This document shows, one piece after another, positions 24,545 to 35,310 of a DNA stretch of 64,000 nt. The position numbers were made by a program, and so were the translations under genes. The notes under the pieces are model-generated. The model ran no database searches. It had not been told where the DNA came from and saw nothing but the letters and a program-made list of their open reading frames with translations. Numbering within the stretch: position 1 is the first letter of the stretch; every line of letters begins with the position of its first letter. This DNA is from Straminergon stramineum (Eukaryota; Streptophyta; Bryopsida; Hypnales; Calliergonaceae): assembly GCA_963920665.1 (NCBI GenBank), contig OY987265.1:19287001-19351000 (forward strand), written 5' to 3'.

Positions 24545-24830
24545 AAGACCAACTATAAGTCTGAGCTCCACCATGTCTTCATGCCCAAATCAAACATAAT
24601 GGGCCCCCACATTCTAATGACATTGCTTTGAAAATTCTAATCCAACCATCTAATGATGGCCATCCTCCGCAAGGGCCTCCATGTGCTTCAACACTTTATG
24701 GAACATGGAGTAGTGGGGAGTCTCACTCATTGTACCTACCATTTTTGCTTGCACATAATGTGCAAGCTTCTTTACAATCTCACAAAACATGGAGATGATT
24801 AAGTGTTGTCTTGGCATCTACGTTCCAAAA
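24545..24830 (+). pseudogene. Sense-orientation fragment of the ASHH2-like gene (inverted duplicate)
   Basis: This piece corresponds to the middle of the intact gene at 17511-18083 but on the plus strand: CTCCACCATGTCTTCATGCC, then AATCCAACCATCTAATGATGG, CAAGGGCCTCCATGTGCTTC and TGCAAGCTTCTTTACAATCT. The frame is broken by stops (for example TGA in CTTTGAAAATT), and the start and tail are missing. It abuts the antisense copy near 24835, so together they form a large inverted repeat. Confidence 0.85.
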
Positions 24831-24839
24831 CCTCAAGTT

Positions 24840-25428
24840 TTGGAATTTAGAGGCCAACACATGCACTTGATCATCTCCATGTTTGATGAGATCGTAAAGA
24901 AGCTTGCACATCATGTACAAGCAAAAACACTAGAAGAAATCTTGTTGAATGGGACATGTACTGAATGACTAAAACATGCTGTTTTTGACTCTAAATTTGA
25001 TTTTGAGTCACTAAAGAAATGTCACAACAGACTATTACTCACTAAAGACATGTCACATTGGACAACATTTCTACTTGTGAAAATGGCACTAGCAGTGAGT
25101 GAGACTCCTCCCTTCCACGACTACATACTTCATCAAGTGTTGAAGCATACGGAGGCCCTTGTAGAGGATGGCCATTATTAGATGGTTGGATTGGAATTTC
25201 CAAAGCATGGTCATGAAGACATGGAGGTCCATGATATCTGATTTTGGGCATGAAGACTTTGTGGAGGGTGGCCTTAGTGTTGGTCTTGAATATAGACTCC
25301 AAAAAGATGGAGAGACAATAGTTGCTTTCCAAACCCGCCGCTCTTGAAAAAAGCTTGAGGAAAGCATTTGGTGTGTTTTTCCCTTCGTTGAGGCCTCCTT
25401 CTTGATCCAAGAGTGCATCAAGCTCCAT
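24840..25428 (-). pseudogene. Broken second copy of the ASHH2-like gene
   Basis: Begins at an ATG (25428, MELDALLDQEGGLNEG) equivalent to that of the intact gene and stays close to it for about 60 residues. A frameshift near 25255, after VFMPK, moves the rest (DLHVFMTMLWKFQSNHLIMA) into another frame. The body is then split by a 152-bp insertion (24928-25079) and ends at about 24840 against the inverted fragment, without the charged tail. It keeps the TATA box and the 52-bp repeats upstream, so it may still be transcribed. Confidence 0.85.
24928..25079. mobile_element. 152-bp CACTA-type miniature element
   Basis: Ends are CACTAGAAGAAATCTTG on the left and, on the other strand, CACAAGTAGAAATGTTG on the right; the inner parts GGGACATGT and ACATGTCAC also pair. 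These fit the CACTA superfamily consensus (CACTA, then about AAGAAA). It is flanked by A runs. The uninterrupted gene at 17.7 kb reads CAAAAATGGC at this place, so the insertion duplicated about three A bases, as expected for CACTA elements. No coding capacity. Confidence 0.75.
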
Positions 25429-25581
25429 GGCTTGATTTAGGGAGAAAAACAAATGAAATGATGACAAGGAGTTGAAGTAAAAAGAATGGAGGAAGGAATA
25501 AAGAAGAATAGAGCTTGGAAGGCCAAAGGGAAAGCAAGAGCAAAGAAAATGAGAGCTATGAGAAGAATGGGAGGCCTCAAG

Positions 25582-25590
25582 TTATTTATA
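25582..25590 (-). promoter_or_regulatory. TATA box of the broken ASHH2-like copy
   Basis: TATAAATAA on the minus strand, 154 bp before the conserved ATG at 25428, in the same context as the box at 18237-18245. Confidence 0.5.
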
Positions 25591-25630
25591 CTTCCAACAA
25601 AGGTTGCTTAGTGCCCAAGCAACCAATGGC

Positions 25631-26800
25631 AATGTAAAAGTGAAGGCACTCATTGGTTAGATATTTTGAACCAATGATAATTAATGGAAAAGTAATGGAA
25701 AATATTAGTTAGACAATTTGAACTAATGATAATTAATATGAAAGTAATGGCAATTATTGGATTAACCCCTAAATGCCCAAACCTATGTTTTTTGGCAACT
25801 TAGCAATTTTGGCCAACTCACTATGACTACAAATATAGTTTTAATTTTTTTGCTGAAATTTTCACACAACATGTGCTCGAGGAGTAGCTTGAGTTGAAGG
25901 TGCAACAATTTTCATAAATTTTGACTACAAAGTTAAAAAGTTGTTGCATGATATGTCATTTTCATTGCTCACCAGGTAGCCTAGGTAGCTCAAAAAAACT
26001 CTTAAAAATCACTTTTTTCAAATATAAAAATTTGAAATTGTTTTTTTAGATTTATATGTAGGTGGAAAGATTTGAATTGTTCCATTTTGATTAATGAGAT
26101 GAAAGTTATGAGGAGTTTTAGTTTGTAGGTAGTTATGGAATCTCTACTCTAAGATAAATTTTGAAGTCCTTTATTTAACTCAATTTTCAAGATTTTTGGA
26201 AAAAAATAAAATCATAAGAAGCAAATTGTTTATTACAACATTACCACCATTGTAATTGGCATTTTTCAATTCCATGACTAAATTCTTAACAATTTAGGAT
26301 TTTGAATCATTCTCTACTTCTTTCTACTTACTATTTTTTTCCTATATGTTGTACAATTTTAGATGATCTCAACATTTTCAAGCATGTAGCCTACTTAACT
26401 TGAAGAATGAATCCAAAGAATCACCACCATTTTGGACATTTTTTCATACAAATGTGACCTTGTGAAGTGCAGCTGCCCCTTTTTTTTGTAGGGCGAATAA
26501 AAGGACTTTCGTCAATTCAAACACTAATATCTTGCAATCTATATGGTGGAAATTTCTGAAATTTTTTCCATGTCTTCTCAAACCAGCATGCTACAAGATT
26601 TAATGGTTACATGTGTCCAAAAATGTGTTTTTTCTAAAATTTGGTACTTGTGTTAGAAACGGTGGTTTTGGAGCGTTTGAGGTGAAAATATAGTCAAACA
26701 CATTTAGGGGTTAAATATTTTAAACCAATCATAATTAATGTAAAAAAAATGGCAACTATTGGTTAAATATTTTCATAATTAATGTAAAAAGTAATGTCAA
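25631..26800. repeat. 52-bp tandem repeat array of the second locus, split by an insertion
   Basis: Units start at about 25631, 25683 and 25735, then after the inserted element at 26737 and 26781. They match the array at 18286-18690 (AATGTAAAAGTAATGGCAAC-type words, then GAACCAATGATAATT). The unit interrupted at 25762 resumes at 26711 with TTAAATATTTTAAACC, so the array was one block before the insertion. Flanking sequence to about 26950 also matches 18690-18830. Confidence 0.85.
25766..26710. mobile_element. Complete 945-bp TTAA-flanked (piggyBac-like) non-autonomous element
   Basis: Flanked by TTAA at 25762-25765 and 26711-26714. The left end is CCCCTAAATGCCCAAAC and the right end, on the other strand, CCCCTAAATGTGTTTGAC, giving 10-bp inverted ends. 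The 52-bp repeat unit it interrupts becomes continuous when the element and one TTAA are removed, which shows the target duplication directly. TTAA targets with CCC ends are characteristic of the piggyBac superfamily. No transposase ORF, so it would need one in trans. Confidence 0.85.
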
Positions 26801-27639
26801 GATCAATCAAACATTTAATACTTCCACTTTTTACTTTTCACTCCTTTTTTTTAACTCCCATTGTGCTCATAATTTCTTTCGATTCCCATTTTTTTACATT
26901 TGATTTTTCAATTTTCTCATTTCATTCTCTTCACTTTTAAGCTTAAATGGAAAGTTGATTTTGAAAATTTGTAAATTGATTATGGTTATGCATGCTTTGT
27001 GCTACTTTAGTTCACTTTCAATATTTTACCCCCCTTTTTAATCTTGCAAAACATCATGATCTTTTAATCAATATGCAATATTGGTGCAAGTAGTTTATTC
27101 AATGATTTGCTACATGTCTAGTTTAAGATTGTACAATTACAATTACAATCCACTAAAAAATTTTAAAAAACATATTAAACTTTTGACTTTAGGGGATCCA
27201 TACAAAAAGCAATTGTTATTTTGGTCTCAAAATATCCTAATACTATGAGTATAGTGATTTTTGGAATATTTTTTAAAAATAAAAGCAAATATGGATAATC
27301 TGTAGAGCATTTAAAATTGTATGTTTGTGAAAATTCAAGTCTAGAAAAATGTATCTCTAAAATTTATGCACAAAAAAAGAGTGATGGAAAATGAAAGAAT
27401 ATAGATACTTTAGAATTTGATTTTTAGAAAATAGTAAAAAAAATCAAATAAGAAAATAAGAAAACACATTTTTCCTAGCTTGGAGATGCTTCTTCTCAAC
27501 CATTTACATCTTCAAGGGAAAAAATTGTGTTCTCTGCACATGCACAAAGTTAGTGCACTTTGAGCACATGTGAAAGGTGGAAACTTTAATATTTTTAGAA
27601 AATCTCATTGTAGGCTTGTGTAACTTTAGTAGAAGTCTT
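26801..27639. other. AT-rich intergenic sequence
   Basis: The first 150 bp are flank shared with the first ASHH2-like locus. The remainder has no ORF or repeat structure that I can support. Confidence 0.4.
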
Positions 27640-27950
27640 TATATCCCAATTTTGACCTTCAAATTCACATTTTAAGTTTAGAAATGGTACTATTCCTCCT
27701 CCCCTCCAAATGGCCAAGGTAGACATCCAATTGAGGGAAGTTTAAACATAATAAATTAATTGGAAAAATTTCAAACCCCACCCCCACCCCACCCCTCAAT
27801 GTTTACAACTAATAATTGTACTTACATTTCAGACTTCATAAAAAATGAAAATATGACACAAAAGTTATGAACTTGAAACCACCTATCCAAGGCCAAGGGG
27901 ACAAGAAAAAGGACAAGTCCTAGGACAAGTGCTTCTTGAAATCACCCTTA
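27640..27950. repeat. Diverged right half of the TA-flanked element at 11655
   Basis: CAAATGGCCAAGGTAGACAT, CAATTGAGGGA and GGACAAGTGCTTCTTGAAAT follow the order seen at 12160-12385, ending at a matching AATCACCC terminus. A C-rich tract lies at 27778-27798. The left end was not found. Confidence 0.65.
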
Positions 27951-28369
27951 TGATACCAATATATACATTTAATTGTCAATATAAATTTGCATATAAGAAA
28001 ATGGGACACGAATCACAAATTTTGATTATTGCATACAATGAGCTAATCTTAATCTATTATACTTGGATAGCAAGTTTGGCACTGTAATCAAGGATTTTGC
28101 CTTTCTCAACAAAACCCAAGATTATAGTATAGGGGTTCAAAATCCAAGGAATGATCAAATAGTCTAACGCATTGTGATTGAAGTCACTTTTATAATAGAA
28201 ATGTCTTATAAACTTGATTCTAATGGAAAATAGTACAAAAATAACCCATTGGTTTTAAGGTAAGGATATCACTCTTTTATCCAATCACTAATTTCCGTCC
28301 GACACATATGGATGCAACAAAACAAATATGTGGTCCCCGCCTTATCCTAATATGGGGATAAATAAAGTA

Positions 28370-29210
28370 TACGCTTAAAGCGAGGGTAAACACAACATAT
28401 AACTTTAAGCACCATAGTATCCATTTCTTGTTGCATTTGCTTAAAGCCTAAACTCACAATATTTTGCTTAAGCGTCACTCATCACTCAACAAACCACAGT
28501 TAGTATTTCTAACTTCACTTAAACCATCACAATCTCAATATTGCTTATAGCATTCCTTTCTCTAATTTGCTTTAAGCAACTACACAATGTACTCTTTTAA
28601 TAATTATCTTTATAATTCATTCTCAATCTATACAATCATTTGCTTATAGCATTACTAGACTAATTTTGCTTAAAACCATTCCATCTAAATAGTCCAACTC
28701 TAACCTCTCATCAGTTTGCTATGGAACTACACAATAGCTTTAAGCCATTTCATATTCTCCAACAGTACAACTTCTAAGTTCTCTTATGACACATACACAC
28801 ATAGGCATTCACTTGAATTACATACACTATTCACAGATCTACTTTAAGCATTACTATCACACACAATGCTCAAAGCTTTCATACATTGATACAATCATTC
28901 AATAGAAATTCCCACTAGCTTTCACTTAAAGCTTCAATCCTTACACTCAAACAACTGCTTCAAGCCTTAATCAAATCACACATTGCTACAAGCTTCTACA
29001 AAAACTAGAATGATTCAATCAAATACTCACAAACAAACAATTGCTTTAAGCACAACAAATAATAATTCCTCTCACAGGAAAATTTCACACATACACAATT
29101 GCCCAATCACTAGGACTTTGAACTCAATATAAATATACAATAAAAGATGCCCAATCTCTGGGACTTATACACAATTAAAATATATATACTTAAAGCTTAC
29201 TATTATAAAG
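28370..29210. repeat. Degenerate array of TTTGCTTAAAGC-type words
   Basis: About fifteen copies of a short word near GCTTAAAGC or GCTTTAAGC (also GCTTATAGC, GCTTCAAGC, GCTACAAGC) occur at intervals of roughly 30-70 bp, with CAAT- and ACAC-rich spacers. GCTTTAAGC is close to palindromic, so copies appear on both strands. No coding frame. It may be an old satellite or the subterminal region of an unknown element. Confidence 0.55.
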
Positions 29211-29922
29211 AGTATCAACAAAAATATAGAAATGTTTCAAAACTACACACAACCTGAAAACAAAGAGGGGAAGAAGAGACAAAGGAAAGAGAGAGTGAAA
29301 ATCACTTATCAACATAGCTTAAGTGACTATCCAGATCCTTTCTGGTCTAACCGTTAAACTCATTCATTATTCACTTGAAATCCCAAGGCAATTCCTCAAA
29401 TCATTTGACAATCTATCACCTATCACCATGCATTCCTAAAACCAAAGATAAAATGAATTGCATTCACACTTTAAAACAAAAACAAAATGTTTGAATTAAT
29501 AGTTTTATATCTACAAGCACTTTGGTGCCGAATATTTAATTAAAGCCTAAAAATAAGGTTCGGCACTTCAAAATTTAATTTTCTAAGCTTCAACATTTAA
29601 GTCAAAAATCAAATAATAATTCGGTAACTAACCTACAATATCCTGATCTGATATGGATGGATATTTTAAGATCTGTCTAATTAAGTCTTTTACCATTTAT
29701 ATAACCTAGTTTTTCTACCCTAATACAATTAGGGTGTTTTGCAAGTATTTGTATACAAGTATTATGCTTGGAATTATAGCGGTGCACATTTGTTCAAAGA
29801 ATACTTGGAGGTAGAATGTCATGGCACAGCAAAGTACCTTGAATTCTTTATTTATCCCAATTAGCAAAAATGAGATGGAGATACGTATATAGAAAGATTT
29901 TACAAAACTTAGTGAACAATTG
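29211..29922. other. AT-rich flank of the large hAT-like insertion
   Basis: A short direct motif pair, GGTGCCGAA and GGTTCGGCA, forms a small inverted repeat near 29523-29570. At the very end, 29893-29922 appears to be the left part of the coding exon that continues at 39859. Confidence 0.3.
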
Positions 29923-32164
29923 CAGGGTTGCTATTTTGTGAGCTTGTGAGCATGAGCTTGTGAGTTTGTAAGCCTATGAGCATACAACTTTTTAGAGATT
30001 CCATCTAAAATTTTTGGTTAAAATTTCCTATTATTAATAAATTTTATTAATACCTATTGCCATGGACCTATTACCGTGGTCCCTTGAACAACCTTGATGT
30101 GCCATTCATTGGACTTCACTAGATTTTAAGAAGAAAAAACCGATAATTAATTAGGATTATTTTGAAATCAAATATGGTTGTTCCATTGAAAACAATGACG
30201 CTAGGATGTGAGCGTGTGAGTGTGAGCCTATGAGCAGTGAGTAGGGATTGTGTGAGCCTAGGGTCTTGAAATTTAAAACATGATATAATTTTTTTTTTTA
30301 AATTTGGTTAAAAAGTTAAAAGATGAATGTTTTTTCAATAAAATTTAGTATATTTTGAAAAATATGACCTATTACCACGGGACCCATGACCATGGATTTT
30401 AGATTTAAAAGATTGACAAGTTGATGATATTGCATGTTTTGAAATTTGTATCATGTTTTGAGAGGCTTTGCCAAAGTGGGTTGATCAATTGAGAGTATGA
30501 ATAATTTAGAGGCAATTTTAAGGATGAGAGGAAGATGAATGCAACGAAAACATTATAGGATGTGGAACCTTGTGTATATAGTAAAATATTCCTTCATTAC
30601 TACAAGGAATATATATTGAAATATGAATATAATATTTTGCTACTAAATTTGGGAATTTTGAAAATAATATATTCATATAAAATATCTACTTCATATCATA
30701 CTAATATTTGTCAATTAGCTTATTCGTTCATACATCTTAATGATTTCAGTAAGGGTAAAATTGATATTAGTAAGAACAAGACAAATGGCTTGGGATCTTG
30801 AGTTAGATAAGAACATTGAAATGCTTAAGTTCCATGACACATTATACAATTTGGTTTAGATAAAACCAAAAGTCCTTGTTGGTCTAAATTGCCATGTACT
30901 TATAATCTCGCTTCTATTCTTTATAAGTAAAGATGACAATAGGTTTCTTAAACATAATAATCAATAGCTTGCATTTGTCTTGTGTGTACTTTTGAATAGT
31001 ATGACATTGTTTCTTTGACTTGTATGAAATTTTCGCTAAAGTCTTTTCGATGTTTTGCAATCCATTTCCAATACAAATTAGATATGGGGCATGATTGTGT
31101 TAAACTCCTCAACTACAGTCCTTGATTTCACTCTAACAATTGTTGATCTAGTTTCAATTTGAACATGAGAGAAGTTAACCTTGTGGGGTGATGAGATTAA
31201 CTTCAAAATGGATAAAAAAATTTGTTTTTTTTACTCGAATCAAATACCTTTTTTCCCTCCAAGTGTGAAATTCGAGTGCAAATGTCTTCTAATCCAAGCA
31301 TCTCATTGAATAAGTTTGCAATTTTCTTTCCACCTATAAATGTCATAGTTCTCTTTAGTTTCAAATCCTTTTTACATGGGCCTTTTTCAAAAGGGCCCTT
31401 ATAGAGATAAATCCTATAGTTAATCATTTGTATAGAGGTTGAAATTCAGATTATTCAACCATCACACGTGGCAATGAACAAGTTAGATACACATTTCTCA
31501 AAAGGCTACATCCATTTGTTGTGCATTGTTTCTTCCAGATTGCATGTTGGGATGTTTGCTAATTCTTCTATTGTCAATTTCAATTCTACAAAGATGATGA
31601 ATGGAGTCATTATTCAAATGGTTTGCAATTTAGGGTTTAGGATAAGAAATTTAAAAAATGAGGTTAAAGATAATACCATTTTTATAAATCCAACCCATTT
31701 ACGATATCAAAAGTGCTAAAATGCAATCCAATTCTCTAGTTCATGAATTGTTGGTTCTAATGCAACTTTGAAAAGTACCACCAAGCTTTGATTTCTAGAT
31801 ACATTTTATTTGCTTCCATATCAATGTTGCATCTTTGTAGTGCATATAGAGTTAGATATGATGGTTCAAAAATGATTTGGTGATTAACTTCTTTATGTGT
31901 TTGTTGTCCAATGGAACAAGCAAGTCCTTTCAAGAAATGTAAAGATGGTTTGCCAAAACTTAAAAGAACTCAATAGCAATTCATTGAATCAAATATCAAC
32001 AATTGTTTGACCATCTATCATCACAAAAATTTGTTATGGTAAATTGAAGGAATTATTTCATTGATGGTTAGCAAGATTGAAGGGCTAAGAGGTCATTTTT
32101 ACTATGAAATTCATTGTTTGTCATGAATTCCTAAAAAGTATGGGACAATTCAAAATTTTCAACA

Positions 32165-32600
32165 TGAAAGCTTAACTACTCATTATCAAATTAAATGTAG
32201 GAATTCTATTCAATGTAGAACTTCAAACCTCATTTTGGCATAGTAAAACAACATTTTACCAAAAATTTTGAACTGAGAAAAGTTGGGGAATTAAAACTAC
32301 TTTCATCTCTAAAAATTCGTTTGTGATTTTGAGCTTGCAAAAAAAGGTTATGGACAAAAACCAAAGAGGATGTTTGAAAATGTTAAAGAAAATGTCTCTT
32401 CGAACAATCTAACCCCTCCTTGAATTTTGTCCATAACTTTTGAATAAAATTTTGAAATCTCAAATGGATTTTTGTCAATGAAATTTAACTTGATTTCACA
32501 ACTTTTTTTAGTTCAAAGTTTTTTAGAATAAGTTACTCTACTATGCCAAAATTAGGTCCAAAGTTCTACATTTGAACACAATTTTGCCTTTTGCCTTAAT
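32165..32600. repeat. Foldback repeat of about 430 bp
   Basis: The left arm (about 32165-32365) contains TGTAGAACTTCAAACC, CATTTTGGCATAGTA and GTTATGGACAAA. The right arm (about 32410-32600) has the same words inverted (TACTATGCCAAAATTAGG, AGTTCTACA, TTTGTCCATAAC). The centre is near 32390. This looks like an old foldback MITE inside the inner hAT-like element. Confidence 0.7.
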
Positions 32601-32899
32601 TAGAAATGAGCGGTAGAACTCTTAGTAATCCTAATTTAGATATCCCACATAGGTTGTTATACCTCCTACCACCCCATTTGTATAAAGAGCTCATCTAATC
32701 AATCTTTCAAATTCACAATAAGTGACTTCCAAATTGAAGTGGGGGTGGTTGCCCATTTCTTTTATTTCAGTGCTTATAGTATTGAAAAATGGTACTATAA
32801 AATGTTGAAGTTTATTTTGGATTTAAATATCTAGCAATAGATAAAACATTGTGCTATATGGTACAAGGCAGGCTATGATTTGGTAAAAAAAAATTCTTT

Positions 32900-34260
32900 T
32901 TTTTTGCCTTCTCAATGGACAACCGTTAACGGCCATGCTTCTTGGGCTTCAAATATTTTTCTTTTTTTACCTTCCCAATGGGTAGCCGTTAATGGCTAGG
33001 CATTTGGGGATTTAAATGCTTTCATATTTTTATCTTTCCAATGCCTTGGTGTTAATGGCTACGCTTCTTGGGATTCAAATGGGTTTTTTTTTTTGCCTTC
33101 CCAATGGCTAGCCGTTAATGGCCACACTTCTTGGAATTCAAATGTTTTTTTTTTTCTTTTTTGCGTTCCCAATGAACAACCATTAATGGCTATGCTTCTT
33201 GGGATTCAAATGCTTTCATATTTTACCTTCCCAATGGCTAGCCGTTAATGGCCACGCTTCTTGGGATTCAAATGCTTTTTTTTTTGTGTTCCCAATGAGC
33301 AGCCGTTAACGGCTACACTTCTTGGGATTCAAATGCTTTCATTTTTTTGCCTTTCCAATGGCCAGCCTTTAACGGACATGCTTTTTGGGATTCAAATGCT
33401 TTCTTTTTTTGCCTTCCCAATAGGTAGCTGTTGACGGCCATATTTTTGGAGATTCAAAATTTCAAATTTATTATCAATATCTGCTAAGGATTTATTGAAA
33501 TGTTATTTCTTTTTGACCTTTATAGCACACATCCGTTAACGGCCACATATTAAGGGGTACTTCCAATATATAATAGGAATTGATTAAATGTTGTAATTTT
33601 TTGGGTCCATCTAATGGGTAGCCGTTAACGGCTATGCTTTTTTGAATTCAAGTTTATTTGCACTATATGCTAGAATTTGGTCAAATGCTACAATTTTTTT
33701 AGCCTTCCCAATGGATAGCCACTAACAACTACTATGTTGAGTTACATATTCTACATTACATATACATAAACTATAACTTTTTTAGTCTTGATTTAGTTTG
33801 AATGAGCTTCATTTTTTAAAGTCTAGGTATTAAGTGTTGGACCTTTACATTTATTTTAGGTTCTAAAAAAGTTTGGCCAATTTAAGTTGTTGGTTACTAT
33901 TTGTCAACCATTAATGGCTAAGCTATTTTTCAACCTCATTCAATACAAATATAGTTGTTTAAATTGGATGTGATTCACATTTCATTATTTGTATTACACT
34001 AGTCATTTTTCTTTGTAATTGTAATCTAAAAAGTTTCTTGCCTTCCTAATGCACACTTGTTAACGATAACATTTTTGTGTTTGTGTTTACTTCCAACATA
34101 TTCTAGGAATTTGATCAAATGCTAAAATTTTCTTGCCTTCTTAGTACATAGCCGTTAACGACCACAATTTTTTTTATTTAGATTTGCTTCCAACATATGC
34201 TAGAGATTTGATTAAATGCTAAAATTTTCTTACCTTTCTAATGCATAGTTGTTAATAGTT
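32900..34260. repeat. About 73-bp minisatellite centred on the palindrome GCCGTTAACGGC
   Basis: Units read (C/G)CTTCCCAATGG.(T/A)AGCC, then GTTAACGGCCA.GCTTCTT, GGGATTCAAATGCTTTC and a T run. Nine or more closely spaced units lie at 32900-33460, with wider-spaced, more eroded units at about 33520, 33610, 33710, 33900, 34050, 34145 and 34240. The best-kept core is the 12-bp perfect palindrome GCCGTTAACGGC (or CCGTTAATGGCC), which contains the CCGTTA-type core bound by plant MYB proteins in both orientations. No coding frame. Confidence 0.85.
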
Positions 34261-34699
34261 GTTGTGTTAAATTACATATTATACAATACATATACACAAA
34301 TGAGAACTTTTTCTAATCTAGATTTAAATGTCATTCCAAAGATATTGACACAATGAAATCTACAAACACGGAAATTAAATGTTAAACTTCAACCTCTTTT
34401 GAAGATTATTAACAATTACAATTGGATGTCTTTTCAAAGAAGGAGTCTATGAGTATGAACACTTCTTCTTGTCTTGAGCAGTTAAAGTATCAACCAAAGG
34501 CAAAAACAAAAATCAATATTCCTTTATGTTGTATGATTTCTTTGCAAGTTATAATACCTTTTTAAAAAAATGATGTCCTAGATCTAGTTGCATGCTTTGT
34601 TACTTGTGGTTATATGGAAAAAAATGGAATTTTCTAAGCGGCATTGATAAATAGTGAGGAGAAAACAACCAATGTCATTGATGATATTATTAAATCGTA

Positions 34700-35310
34700 G
34701 TGTCAATATTGTGCGGGCATATACTGCATTTTAGAAAGAATTGAAAAATGATGAAGATCTCAAAGTTTTCTATAGCAAGATATTTATAGTGTGGGATGGC
34801 AAACATTATTTGCAAGCATAATTATCTATTATTAATTTAGATCAAGCATACAACTTCATGTAGTATTATGTGGTTGAAAGTATTGTTTTGGAGTTCAAGG
34901 ATGACGTTTGCAATTATGTTGGTAGCATTTCATAAAGTCAATTGGTAATCCCTTCAATTTCTTTATCAATTTTCATTTCATTTGACTTTTTAGTATCTAA
35001 AGCTTATTTGATTAAAACCATTGTAATTGTCACTATTCTACCATTTTTTCAATGTATATTCACTTCACATATTTTAACATAGTAAATCTTGTTTTGTTAA
35101 GAGAAAGTAAAAACAAAAAATCTCACATTTCTATAAATCTTATTTACAAACTTTATTGCATTCAAAGTATAACGAGGCAACCACTCTCATATTTTAAAAA
35201 ACTTGTGTCCAAAAAGGATCTTGCTAGAGCTGAAGCCAAAAAGAAGTCAAAACAAAGAACTCGGTTTACTTTGACTATTGAGGCTTTAAACTCAAGAATA
35301 TTATACAAGG
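34700..35310 (+). pseudogene. Decayed coding sequence inside the inner element
   Basis: Protein-like stretches appear between in-frame stops: KELKNDEDLKVFYSKIFIVW then DGKHYLQA, and later LEFKDDVCNYVG. A separate open stretch at about 35187-35309 reads KKDLARAEAKKKSKQRTRFT and ends before a donor-like GTTCAT. Stops TAG at two places (near 34734 and 34861) sit where Trp would fit, suggesting G-to-A decay. The family is not named; it may be an element-borne or captured gene. Confidence 0.4.

Noticed and set aside
28370..29210. CRISPR-like array of short repeats
   Set aside because: Repeats are short, variable and irregularly spaced in a plant nuclear context with no cas-like genes.
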